A stretch of DNA of 64,000 bases from UBA1715 sp045599365 (lineage in GTDB: Bacteria > Bacteroidota > Bacteroidia > Bacteroidales > UBA1715). Both the position numbers and the translations under genes were made by a program. The stretch is from contig JAZRVS010000183.1 of NCBI GenBank assembly GCA_045599365.1, positions 34,349-98,348 of the forward strand. Direction: 5' to 3'. Shown piece by piece: positions 8,844-16,285 of this stretch; within the stretch, counting starts at the first letter, position 1; each line of letters opens with the position of its first letter. The notes under the pieces were generated by a model. That model had not been told where the DNA came from and searched no databases. It saw nothing but the letters and a program-made list of their open reading frames with translations.

Positions 8844-8930
8844 TTAATTCTCATCTCTCATCTCTTATTTCTTATCTCTTATCTCTTATCTCTTATTTCT
8901 TATCTCTTATCTCTTATTTCTTATCTCTTA
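8844..8930 (+). repeat. Heptamer tandem repeat (TTAtcTC)n
   Basis: Twelve 7-bp units run from 8844 to 8927, plus TTA. The forms are TTATCTC (six), TTATTTC (three), TCATCTC (two) and TTAATTC (one). The tract lies in the 382-bp gap before the GH8 gene and ends 26 bp before its -7 element. A short open frame through the tract (8754-8966) codes only leucine/serine/isoleucine repeats and is not a gene. Nothing else is recognised in 8620-8843. Confidence 0.9.
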
Positions 8931-8955
8931 ATAGTGTTATTTTTCACGAAGTCAA

Positions 8956-8963
8956 TATATTTG
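8956..8963 (+). promoter_or_regulatory. Promoter -7 element of the GH8 gene (TATATTTG)
   Basis: TAnnTTTG match 20 bp before the ATG at 8983. The -33 position (8934-8936) reads GTG and directly follows the heptamer tract. Confidence 0.55.
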
Positions 8964-8982
8964 TGAAAATTAACAAAACAAA

Positions 8983-10617
8983 ATGAAAAGCAAATATTTC
9001 AATTTCGTATATGTATGCATTTTTGTATTCAGTTCTTTCTTTTTGTCTGCCCAATCCATAACGTATGGTAGTGGATATTCTGGTCCAATATGTGGCGATG
9101 ATGATGGCTCTGGAGCCTACTACACAGGCGAATATCGGAATTTATTTGTAGAAATACTTGGAAAATCTGAAGCCTCAGTACAGTCAAAAATAGACAAAGC
9201 TTGGAAACATTTTTTTACACCAGGAAAGTCAACTGCTGTATATTGCGAAGTTGGTGACGATATGGCATATATTCACGATGTAGGTAACAATGATGTACGT
9301 ACAGAAGGGCAATCGTATGGTATGATGATTTGTGTACAACTCGACCATCAAACGGAATTTGATAAAATATGGCGATGGACAAAAAAATATATGCAACATT
9401 CTGGGAATGAATGGGATGGTTATTTCGCTTGGCAATGCAAAACAGATGGGACAATAATAGATTATGGTTGCGCTCCCGATGGAGAAGAATATTTCATTAC
9501 AGCTCTTTTACTCGCATCAAATAGATGGGGCAACGATGGTGATATTGATTACAATGCTGAAGCTCAAAATATTCTTGAAAAAATAATGAACAAAACGGGA
9601 GTGAAAGGCGTACACAATATGTACGATGCAGAAAACCACATGGTTGTTTTCTCCCCTTTGTACGACAATGTAAAATTTAGCGATCCATCATATTGCTTAC
9701 CCAGTTTTTTGGAATTATGGGCTCGTTGGTCGGAAACGAATAACGAATTTTGGGCTGAAGCAGCAACGGCAGCAAGAACATTACTACAAAAATCCTCTCA
9801 TGAAACCACGGGACTATTCCCCGATTATAGTCAATTTGACGGAACGCCATATAAACCAAGTTGGCAATCGTACGATACAAAACAATTTAAATTCGATGCC
9901 GCTCGCTGTGCTTTGAATGTGGGAATGGACTACAACTGGTTCCGAAGTGATAGTGCTAATCAAGTAGCAATGATGTCTCGTCTTTTGACGTTTATGAACG
10001 ATGATGGTTTTCTTCACGGATATTTTGATTGGGACGGAGGAAATCCTGACGGACCATACAACGAAGCATTGTCGGGCGCAAATGGCGTTGGTTGTTTTGC
10101 TGTGAATGACACAGTTTTAGCGAAAAAAATTTTATCGAAAATGTGGTCAACACCTTTACCAACAGGACAATGGAGATACTTTAATGGTATGGTTTATTTT
10201 CTATCTCTCCTAAATGTTTCAGGTAATTTTAGAGTGTATAAACCTATTACTGAAATGATAGATACAACTGTAATTAACTCGTTCAACGGAATTACATACG
10301 ATAAGTCTGTTACTTTTTCTACAAATATTGGTTGCAAAATTTATCGTGTACACGTAATAGTTGACAATCCCGATAGCATTGAACCAGTAATTGATTATGG
10401 ATTAAAATTGTATCCAAATCCAGCAAATGACAAAGTAACAATAGAATCTGAGAAAGAAATCTCATCGTTGGAATTGCTTGATATTGAAGGGAAATTACTT
10501 TCAACAGCAATAAAATCTTGCGAATTATCCGTAACAGGATTAGCAAAAGGATTGTACTTTGTGAAAGTCAATTTTATGGACAACAACTATTCAACACTTA
10601 GCTTAACAATAAACTAA
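8983..10617 (+). CDS. Glycoside hydrolase family 8 enzyme with T9SS sorting domain
   Basis: The 544-residue protein has a signal peptide (to about residue 24, SAQ), a GH8 catalytic domain (about 30-410) and a type A T9SS C-terminal domain (about 464-544: LKLYPNPANDKVTIES ... GLYFVKVNF). GH8 signatures are RTEGQSYGMM with the probable acid Glu108, APDGEEYFITALL (about 164-177), and FDAARCALNVGMDYNW. GH8 enzymes are inverting hydrolases acting on xylan, beta-glucan, cellulose or chitosan; the EGQSYGM/APDGEEYF set fits the xylanase/exo-oligoxylanase-like group, but the substrate is not certain. The C-terminal domain directs export across the outer membrane and surface attachment or release. The next gene starts 6 bp downstream. 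Confidence 0.9.
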   Translation: MKSKYFNFVYVCIFVFSSFFLSAQSITYGSGYSGPICGDDDGSGAYYTGEYRNLFVEILGKSEASVQSKIDKAWKHFFTPGKSTAVYCEVGDDMAYIHDVGNNDVRTEGQSYGMMICVQLDHQTEFDKIWRWTKKYMQHSGNEWDGYFAWQCKTDGTIIDYGCAPDGEEYFITALLLASNRWGNDGDIDYNAEAQNILEKIMNKTGVKGVHNMYDAENHMVVFSPLYDNVKFSDPSYCLPSFLELWARWSETNNEFWAEAATAARTLLQKSSHETTGLFPDYSQFDGTPYKPSWQSYDTKQFKFDAARCALNVGMDYNWFRSDSANQVAMMSRLLTFMNDDGFLHGYFDWDGGNPDGPYNEALSGANGVGCFAVNDTVLAKKILSKMWSTPLPTGQWRYFNGMVYFLSLLNVSGNFRVYKPITEMIDTTVINSFNGITYDKSVTFSTNIGCKIYRVHVIVDNPDSIEPVIDYGLKLYPNPANDKVTIESEKEISSLELLDIEGKLLSTAIKSCELSVTGLAKGLYFVKVNFMDNNYSTLSLTIN

Positions 10618-10623
10618 AAAACA

Positions 10624-11130
10624 ATGAAAAGAATATTTAAACTATTTATTTGTTTACTTCCATTCGCAATGCAAGGATGTACATCAAACAAAACAACTAA
10701 TCCTCGTGAGTATAAGTCAGAAAATATTGAAAACATGAAAGAAGTATATGAATTTGTAAAATCGTGTGGATATTATTTTATTGCCACAGTTGATGGCGAC
10801 CAACCAAGAGTAAGACCTTTTGGTACTGTAAATATCTTTGAAGACAAGTTGTACATACAAACAGGACACGTAAAAAGAACAGCTCAACAAATAGAAAAGA
10901 ATCCAAAAATTGAAATTTGTGCTTACAATGGAACCACCGAATGGATGCGCATAGAAGCGACATTGGTAGAAGACGAACGTGTTGAAGCAAAACGAGCAAT
11001 GTTAGACGCATACCCATCTCTCAAAAAAATGTACGATGCAGAAGACAATAATACCGCTGTCTATTTCTTAACAAAAGCTACCGCATACAAAAGTTCGTTT
11101 AGTGAACCAGAGAAAGTGTTGAAGTTTTAG
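10624..11130 (+). CDS. Pyridoxamine 5'-phosphate oxidase-like lipoprotein
   Basis: The 168-residue product opens with a lipoprotein signal peptide ending AMQGC (Cys19). The rest is a split-barrel flavin-binding fold of the PNPOx-like family: FVKSCGYYFIATVDGDQPRVRPFGTV, then IYIQTG-like LYIQTGHVKRTAQQIEKNP and IEICAYNGTTEWMRIEA. Related cytosolic proteins bind FMN or F420 and act as small oxidoreductases or nitroimidazole-resistance-like proteins. An exported, lipidated copy is unusual. It sits 6 bp after the GH8 gene and is almost certainly co-transcribed with it. Whether it binds flavin cannot be told from sequence. Confidence 0.82.
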   Translation: MKRIFKLFICLLPFAMQGCTSNKTTNPREYKSENIENMKEVYEFVKSCGYYFIATVDGDQPRVRPFGTVNIFEDKLYIQTGHVKRTAQQIEKNPKIEICAYNGTTEWMRIEATLVEDERVEAKRAMLDAYPSLKKMYDAEDNNTAVYFLTKATAYKSSFSEPEKVLKF

Positions 11131-11151
11131 ATTGAGATTATATTCAAATAA

Positions 11152-11376
11152 GAATTGCGTGAGATAATAGAAACGGAAAATATAAAAGAAGAAGAAACAC
11201 GGAAATTCATAGCCGATAGTTTCGACAATGGTTCTGTAAAAGTAACAGGTACCGATGTGGCAAAAATCTTGCCACCTATATCACGCTTTGGCAAAAAAGG
11301 TTCTCACGATGAGAAACGAAAAACCGTTCTTGAAAAACTTTTGAATTTCTTCGATACATTCTTTGGAATGGTGTAA
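11152..11376 (+). pseudogene. Relic of a type I restriction enzyme HsdR gene (C-terminal ~74 codons)
   Basis: A frame opens right after an in-frame TAA (11149-11151) and has no ATG. It encodes about 74 residues that look like the far C-terminus of HsdR: IKEEETRKFIADSF, VKVTGTDVAKILPPISRFG and KRKTVLEKLLNFFDTFFG. Intact HsdR is around 1000 residues and is the ATP-dependent DNA translocase/nuclease subunit of type I restriction systems. No hsdM, hsdS or upstream hsdR sequence remains in the window. It is therefore a deletion remnant, lying between the GH8 operon and tRNA-Gln. A short working gene is possible but unlikely. Confidence 0.8.
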
Positions 11377-11400
11377 ATAAATTCCGTACTCGCTTTTTTG

Positions 11401-11447
11401 TCATTGTATGCAGATAGGAAATAGTGATTTTCTTTTCATTGTATGCA
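11401..11447 (+). repeat. Pair of direct repeats, TCATTGTATGCA
   Basis: Identical 12-mers at 11401-11412 and 11436-11447, each preceded by a T-rich stretch, lie 35 bp apart between the HsdR relic and tRNA-Gln. They may be scars of a deletion or insertion. Confidence 0.6.
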
Positions 11448-11471
11448 TCAATCACGGAGGTTTTCAAAAAT

Positions 11472-11511
11472 AAAAAAAGCAATTTATTGAATCTCAACAA
11501 ATTGCTTTTTT
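11472..11511 (-). terminator. Terminator of tRNA-Gln
   Basis: On the minus strand AAAAGCAATTT / AAATTGCTTTTTTT forms a stem with a U tail, a few bases after the tRNA 3' end. Confidence 0.8.
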
Positions 11512-11516
11512 GAAAG

Positions 11517-11587
11517 TTGTCGTACAAGGATTCGAACCTCGACTAACTGGACCAAAACCAGTTGTGCTGCCATTACACCATACGACA
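11517..11587 (-). tRNA. tRNA-Gln (anticodon TTG)
   Basis: The acceptor TGTCGTA pairs with TACGACA, discriminator A. The anticodon stem ACTGG/CCAGT holds loop TTTTGGT, anticodon TTG (complement of 11553-11555). T arm: GGTTCGAATCC. CCA is not encoded. Confidence 0.96.
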
Positions 11588-11606
11588 GTCCGCCCAAATG
11601 GGTGTA

Positions 11607-11635
11607 CAAATATACACTTTTTTCTTTTCGTACAA
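11607..11635 (-). promoter_or_regulatory. Promoter of tRNA-Gln (TTG-N18-TATATTTG)
   Basis: On the minus strand TTG (11633-11635) and TATATTTG (11607-11614) are 18 bp apart, one short of the usual 19. The -7 element is 19 bp before the tRNA. Confidence 0.65.
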
Positions 11636-11738
11636 CTACTTTGAAAAAAAATTTTCAGAAATATCTTTTTTAGGAATAATATGGGAACAATATAATGTTT
11701 GAAATGCAGGCAGCAAAGGACGAAGCAACCCACTTCTG

Positions 11739-12227
11739 CTATTTTTTTATTTTCTTAAAATAATTCGTCGTTGAAAAACCATCTACAAAATCAATTGTTT
11801 TTACTTCTCCCCCATTAGCTAATACCTCTTTTGCACCAACAATATTCTCAACAGAATAATCACTTCCCTTAACCAACACATTAGGCAAAAGTGTTGAAAT
11901 AAGATTAAGCGGTGTATCTTCTTCAAATGGAATCACCAAGTCAATATATTCAAAACTTGCAACTGTTAATGCCCTTGATTCCAATTCTTTAATTGGACGA
12001 TCTGGTCCCTTCAAGCGTTTTATAGATTCATCTGTATTTAGTCCCAAAATCAATTTTGTTCCCAAATCGTGTGCTTGAGCAAGATAATAAACATGTCCTT
12101 TATGAATTATATCAAAACAACCATTGGTAAACACTACTTTTTCGCCTTGTTGTTTCCATTCTTCAACAATGCGTTTTGCATCATTGAGTGTTACAATTTT
12201 ATTGAGTATTTCGTTTAATTTATTCAT
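11739..12227 (-). CDS. rfaE2: D-glycero-beta-D-manno-heptose 1-phosphate adenylyltransferase (RfaE2/HldE C-domain type)
   Basis: The start is taken at 12227 (MNKLNEILNKIV), which overlaps the end of the preceding gene by 8 bp; an in-frame ATG eight codons earlier is less likely. The 162-residue protein is a cytidylyltransferase-fold enzyme with VFTNGCFDIIHKGHVYYL (the HxGH nucleotide-binding motif), GLNTDESIKRLKGPDRPI, and VKGSDYSVENIVGAKEV. It transfers AMP to heptose 1-phosphate to form ADP-heptose, used for LPS core or S-layer-type glycans. It is the free-standing form of the HldE C-terminal domain. It ends the panC-panD-flippase-rfaE2 run. Confidence 0.9.
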   Translation of the reverse strand: MNKLNEILNKIVTLNDAKRIVEEWKQQGEKVVFTNGCFDIIHKGHVYYLAQAHDLGTKLILGLNTDESIKRLKGPDRPIKELESRALTVASFEYIDLVIPFEEDTPLNLISTLLPNVLVKGSDYSVENIVGAKEVLANGGEVKTIDFVDGFSTTNYFKKIKK

Positions 12228-13215
12228 TTTTAGTTGTTTTTCGAAAGACAAAATACAAAGACAACAAGCCCAAAATGATTTCTACTATAAGTTGTGATTC
12301 ATGACTAATTGTTGCATACAACAAACCTTCGGTATTAAAATCAAGACCATAAATAGTAAGAGCAAGTGCCACAATATAATGGAACGCGCCAATTCCTCCT
12401 TGAACTGGAACTGCCATTCCAATACTTCCAACCACCAACAAGAACAATCCATCAGCAGCACCAAGATGTGCAGTTTGTGGTATTGAAAAACAAACAAACC
12501 ACGTCATCAACCAATAACAAATCCAAAGAAGTACTGTATAAACAATAAATTGACCTCTTTTTTCAAGTTTGTAAATCGATTTTACGCCATCAAATATGCC
12601 TCTACAAAACGATGTTACTTTACTTATGATGATATTTTCCTTTTTTCGTAAAAAATAAAAAATAGCAACGATACCAATAAGAATCAAAACAACAACAACG
12701 ATAGTTGCATAACTAATTGATGATAATCTCCCAATAGTCGGCATTATGACTTCATTTGAGATAAATGAGCCAAACCTTTCCATTTGCAAAAAAACTGATA
12801 AAAGAGCCAACAAGCACATCATTACAACATCAAATACTCGTTCAACAATTACAGTACCGATAAGTTTATCAAATGGTAGTTTTTCTGTCTTTGAAAGCGC
12901 ACCACAACGAGTGATTTCGCCTATACGAGGCAAAGCCATATTTGCGAAATAGCCGAACATTTCAGCCCAAAAAGAATTCCATAAACTTGGTTTATGATCG
13001 CACGTAGATTCAATAAGTAAATTCCATCGAGCAGCACGTATAAGATACGCAACGATTGCAAATATCAATGCTAAACCTATCCACCAATAATTTGCGTGGA
13101 CAATATCATTCCACATTGATGGCAAATCAACATCTTTGAAAACGTAAACAAGTAAACCTATGCCTATAATGGCAAAAACAATATAAGAGATTGTTTTTGA
13201 TAGGTTTTTACTCAT
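12220..13215 (-). CDS. Flippase-like membrane protein (UPF0104 / LPG-synthase TM family)
   Basis: This 331-residue integral membrane protein has about eight hydrophobic segments. Family signatures are WWIGLALIFAIVAYLIRAARWNLLIE near the N-terminus, MFGYFANMALPRIGEITRCGAL, and the late motif GMAVPVQGGIGAFHYIVALAL. These match the UPF0104/YbhN-like family that shares the membrane part of lysylphosphatidylglycerol synthase (MprF) without its synthase domain. Members are thought to flip or move lipids. It follows panD by 2 bp and its stop overlaps rfaE2, so the four genes are probably one transcript. The lipid substrate is unknown. Confidence 0.85.
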   Translation of the reverse strand: MSKNLSKTISYIVFAIIGIGLLVYVFKDVDLPSMWNDIVHANYWWIGLALIFAIVAYLIRAARWNLLIESTCDHKPSLWNSFWAEMFGYFANMALPRIGEITRCGALSKTEKLPFDKLIGTVIVERVFDVVMMCLLALLSVFLQMERFGSFISNEVIMPTIGRLSSISYATIVVVVLILIGIVAIFYFLRKKENIIISKVTSFCRGIFDGVKSIYKLEKRGQFIVYTVLLWICYWLMTWFVCFSIPQTAHLGAADGLFLLVVGSIGMAVPVQGGIGAFHYIVALALTIYGLDFNTEGLLYATISHESQLIVEIILGLLSLYFVFRKTTKNE

Positions 13216-13217
13216 TT

Positions 13218-13568
13218 TCAGACGAGTTTATTGGTATTGGTATCAGGAAAAATGACTGTTGGTTGAAATGATTTTGCCTCTTCAAAATCCATCAATGCAT
13301 ACGAAATAACGATTGCAACATCGCCCACAGTAAATTTATGAGCAGCTGGTCCATTTAAGCATACAATACCACTACCTCTTTCTCCTTTAATAGCATACGT
13401 TTCTAAACGTTCTCCATTATTAAGATTGAGGACTTGCACTTTTTCATTAGGAATGATATTAGCCGCCTCCATCAAAGCTTCATCCAACGTGATACTACCG
13501 ACATAGTTAAGATTTGCTTCTGTAACCGTCACGCGGTGAATTTTCGATTTCATTATTTCAATCATCAT
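13218..13568 (-). CDS. panD: Aspartate 1-decarboxylase (PanD)
   Basis: The 116-residue proenzyme decarboxylates L-aspartate to beta-alanine for pantothenate and CoA synthesis. The self-cleavage site is visible as NYVG-S: with the start at 13568, Gly24-Ser25 matches the E. coli numbering exactly, and Ser25 becomes the pyruvoyl group. SKIHRVTVTEANLNY, ETYAIKGERGSG, VCLNGPAAHKFTVGD and VIISYA-like VIVISYALMD are conserved. It starts 4 bp after panC ends, so its substrate beta-alanine is made next to the enzyme that uses it. Confidence 0.96.
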   Translation of the reverse strand: MMIEIMKSKIHRVTVTEANLNYVGSITLDEALMEAANIIPNEKVQVLNLNNGERLETYAIKGERGSGIVCLNGPAAHKFTVGDVAIVISYALMDFEEAKSFQPTVIFPDTNTNKLV

Positions 13569-13572
13569 AACC

Positions 13573-14427
13573 TTATTGTTTTAGAGTTATGTTATCAATC
13601 AAGCGAACATCGCCAACATTCACTGTGATACAACCAACTATCCAACTTGCATCATTCCACGATGAAACTGGTTGCATTGTATATCCATCAACAATTTCAA
13701 AATATTCTACTTCCAATAGAGGAACATTATTGACTGTAGTTTCAACAAATTCCTTTATTTCTGCTATAGAGCATTGTTTTACCTTATCAGCAGCCTTGAA
13801 CAATGTTTGAGAAATTTGCACAGCTTGGCTACGTTGTTCTGCACTTAAACGGGCGTTTCGAGAACTCAAAGCCATTCCATCTTCTTCACGAACAATAGGG
13901 CAAGGGATAATTTCAATTTGTATGTTACGTTGACGAACCATTTCGCGAATAATTGCAATTTGTTGGAAATCTTTCATTCCAAAATACGCTCTATCAGCAG
14001 GGACAAGTTCAAATAAACGATGGACAACAATACCAACGCCATTGAAATGACCAGGACGAGCAACACCCTCCATCACATTACCAATAGGTCCGAAATCGTA
14101 TGATTCTGTAACATTTTCCAAACCTTCTGGATACATAGTTTCAACTGAAGGAACAAATGCAATAGAGCAACCTACACTTTCTAACAATACTAAATCAGCA
14201 TCAATAGTGCGGGGATATGTTTGTAAATCGTGTTTATTATTAAATTGTGTTGGATTTACCAAAATACTAACCGCAGTACAATCATTTTCTGCAATAGATT
14301 TCTTAACCAACGAAATATGTCCATTATGCAATGCACCCATTGTAGGTATAAATCCCAATGAAAGCCCTTTGCTACGGACATCAGCAACAGCCTTTGCAAT
14401 TTCTTCTCGCGTTTTACAAACTATCAT
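13573..14427 (-). CDS. panC: Pantothenate synthetase (PanC)
   Basis: The 284-residue enzyme joins pantoate and beta-alanine using ATP, in the cytosol. Diagnostic motifs are GFIPTMGALHNGHISLVKK (with the HxGH nucleotide motif), SILVNPTQFNNKHDLQTYPR, GVARPGHFNGVGIVV, YFGMKDFQQIAI and EEDGMALSSRNARLS. It is the first gene of a leftward cluster with panD, a flippase-like gene and rfaE2. No TAnnTTTG element was found close upstream; a dispersed repeat copy lies there instead. Confidence 0.97.
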   Translation of the reverse strand: MIVCKTREEIAKAVADVRSKGLSLGFIPTMGALHNGHISLVKKSIAENDCTAVSILVNPTQFNNKHDLQTYPRTIDADLVLLESVGCSIAFVPSVETMYPEGLENVTESYDFGPIGNVMEGVARPGHFNGVGIVVHRLFELVPADRAYFGMKDFQQIAIIREMVRQRNIQIEIIPCPIVREEDGMALSSRNARLSAEQRSQAVQISQTLFKAADKVKQCSIAEIKEFVETTVNNVPLLEVEYFEIVDGYTMQPVSSWNDASWIVGCITVNVGDVRLIDNITLKQ

Positions 14428-14455
14428 CTCACATATAAATTAGTAGGAAACAACA

Positions 14456-14610
14456 CACAAGTTAGTAGCACAATCATTTGTGATTAAGTGTCAGTAGTCA
14501 GTTCCCAGTTTGATTCCCATAATAGTAAGTTTATTACTCAAAGAAATTTAGCTAACAACTGATAACTGGTAACTGACAACTAAATTACTGCCAAATGTAT
14601 ATCATTACCA
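14456..14610 (+). repeat. Dispersed intergenic repeat, copy A
   Basis: Copy of a family described in the findings. It occupies much of the 343-bp gap between panC and tonB. Shared blocks are GCACAATCATTTG, AGTGTCAGTAGTCAGTT, CAGTTTGATTCCCAT and AACTGATAACTGGTAACTG, followed by TTACTGCCAAATG. The left end reads TTAGTAGCAC, where the other long copies have TTGGCA. The rest of the gap (14611-14770) is AT-rich with no feature recognised. Confidence 0.8.
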
Positions 14611-14770
14611 ATTAGTATCGCAAAGGTACTATTTTTCATTGAAGTGAACAAATAAAAGGGTATTGAGCTTTCTTGATTTAGATAAATTCCAAAAAAAAAC
14701 ATACTTTGAATCATAATTCAGATACTTTTACTATTTTAGCGAAAATTTTGATAGTTAATACGTATTATAT

Positions 14771-15463
14771 ATGGAAATAAAAAAATCTGAGAAAGCAAAC
14801 CTTGAAAACAAGGTCGTTCTATTTAGAGAAATTGGATTTGTGGTTGTATTACTCATTATTTTAATTGTTTTCGAAATTGGAGTAAGCGAATCAAACAATG
14901 CAAATCTTTTGAATACTGAAATTTCTGAAGACGAGACAGAAATGGTAGAAGTTACTCGCGAAGAACAACAACCAGAGCCAGAACAACCAAAACCAGAAAT
15001 GCCAGAACCTCCACGAGCAGAAAATATTGAAGAAACTGAGGATGCAAACGAGGACCAATCAAATTTAATAAATGAAAATAATGATGATCAAAACGCAGAA
15101 GTGGAACAGAACTTTAATTTTGAAGAAGAAGAAGAAGTTCAAGAGACTGTTCACGTTCGTGTAGAAAAAATGCCTGGATTCCCTGGTGGAATGGGTTCAT
15201 TGATTAAATTCATTGGAGAACATTTGGAATATCCTCAAGAAGCAGCTGACCTTGGTTTGGAAGGAACTGTTGTTGTGAAATTTGTTGTAAACAAAAATGG
15301 TAAGGCAGTTAACCCAGAAATTATAAAAGGTGTTAACCCAATGTTGGATAAAGCCGCATTAGACGTTGTTGCAAAATTACCTGCTTTTGAGCCAGGAGAA
15401 CAAGCTGGTGAAAAAGTGCCTGTATATTTTAATTTACCTGTACAATTTAAGTTAGGCAAATAA
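14771..15463 (+). CDS. tonB: TonB-family energy transducer
   Basis: The 230-residue protein has a short cytosolic start, one membrane helix (about residues 21-39), a Pro/Glu-rich periplasmic spacer (about 55-125, with PEPEQPKPEMPEPP) and a C-terminal TonB domain (about 135-230). The domain shows LEYPQEAADLGLEGTVVV, NKNGKAVNPEIIKG and LDKAALDVVAKLPAFEPGEQ, ending in NLPVQFKLGK. TonB passes proton-motive energy from ExbBD to outer-membrane receptors. No exbB/exbD is nearby. Its stop is 1 bp before frr, an unusual pairing of an envelope gene with a translation gene. Confidence 0.92.
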   Translation: MEIKKSEKANLENKVVLFREIGFVVVLLIILIVFEIGVSESNNANLLNTEISEDETEMVEVTREEQQPEPEQPKPEMPEPPRAENIEETEDANEDQSNLINENNDDQNAEVEQNFNFEEEEEVQETVHVRVEKMPGFPGGMGSLIKFIGEHLEYPQEAADLGLEGTVVVKFVVNKNGKAVNPEIIKGVNPMLDKAALDVVAKLPAFEPGEQAGEKVPVYFNLPVQFKLGK

Positions 15464-15464
15464 T

Positions 15465-16025
15465 ATGGAAGAACTCGAATTAGTTATTGAAGATACAAAA
15501 GAAAGAATGGTTGCTCCCTTGCAACGATTGGATTCTGAATTAACAAAACTTCGTGCTGGCAAAGCATCTCCAGTGATGTTAGATGGTGTAAAAGTTGATT
15601 ACTATGGTTCTATGACACCACTTAGTCAAGTTGCCAACGTAAATACCCCAGATGCTCGTACGCTCGTAGTTCAACCATGGGAAAAGAAATTGATTGACCC
15701 AATTGAAAAAGCTATCTTAGCTGCAAATTTAGGTTTAACCCCTATCAATGATGGTCAACTGATTCGCATTTGCATTCCTGTATTAACAGAAGAACGTCGT
15801 AAAGAAATCTGCAAACAAGTTCGTGCAGAAGCAGAAAACACAAAAGTTGTCATTCGTAATATTCGCCGTGATGCCAATGAAATGTTAAAAAAGCTTCAAA
15901 AAGATGGACTTCCTGAAGATATGGCAAAAGATGGTGAAGTGCAAATTCAGAAAATCATTGATGGAGCTATCGCAAAGGTTGACGAAAAGGTTGTTGCGAA
16001 AGAAGCCGATGTAATGAAAATATAA
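15465..16025 (+). CDS. frr: Ribosome recycling factor
   Basis: The 186-residue protein has the standard RRF length and sequence: RLDSELTKLRAGKASPVMLDGV, YYGSMTPLSQVANVNTPDAR, QPWEKKLIDPIEKAI, GLTPINDGQLIRICIPVLTEERRKE and RNIRRDANEMLKKL. RRF works with EF-G to split ribosomes after termination. It is usually downstream of pyrH in Bacteroidota, but here it follows tonB by 1 bp and is probably co-transcribed with it. Confidence 0.97.
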   Translation: MEELELVIEDTKERMVAPLQRLDSELTKLRAGKASPVMLDGVKVDYYGSMTPLSQVANVNTPDARTLVVQPWEKKLIDPIEKAILAANLGLTPINDGQLIRICIPVLTEERRKEICKQVRAEAENTKVVIRNIRRDANEMLKKLQKDGLPEDMAKDGEVQIQKIIDGAIAKVDEKVVAKEADVMKI

Positions 16026-16027
16026 GG

Positions 16028-16185
16028 AAACCATATACAAGTTGGCAACACAATCATTTGTAATCGGGTGTCAGTAGTTTGTTTTCGGTTTAAATTCCTT
16101 AATGATAAGTTAGTTAGTTGATTACACAAAGAGATTCGTCAGACAACTGACAACTAAATTATTGCCAAGATGTAATCATTGCCAA
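16028..16185 (+). repeat. Dispersed intergenic repeat, copy B
   Basis: It starts just after the frr stop. Blocks: AAGTTGGCAACACAATCATTTG, GTGTCAGTAGTTTG, GATTACACAAAGAGATTCGTC, ACAACTGACAACTAAATTATTGCCAA. The ends TTGGCA and TGCCAA are inverted. Confidence 0.85.
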
Positions 16186-16208
16186 ATGAAATTTCTTCTC
16201 TAAACTAT

Positions 16209-16242
16209 AAAAAGGAACGCAACGCATTGTGTTCCTTTTTTT
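16209..16242 (+). terminator. Terminator after frr
   Basis: AAAAGGAAC and GTTCCTTTT form a stem, extended by GCAA/TTGT with one G-U pair, then a T run. It overlaps the TTG of the next promoter. Confidence 0.75.
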
Positions 16243-16270
16243 GTCTATACAATAAATTTTCCTACATTTG
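16241..16270 (+). promoter_or_regulatory. Promoter of the NSS transporter operon (TTG-N19-TACATTTG)
   Basis: TTG at 16241-16243 and TACATTTG at 16263-16270 are exactly 19 bp apart. The start at 16286 follows 15 bp later. A TTG in this -7 element (16268) could be misread as a start codon. Confidence 0.8.
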
Positions 16271-16285
16271 GAACAAAATAAAACT

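Noticed and set aside
8754..8966. Open frame of 70 codons through the heptamer tract
   Set aside because: The product is a Leu/Ser/Ile repeat created by the tandem repeat, with no signal sequence or conserved motif.
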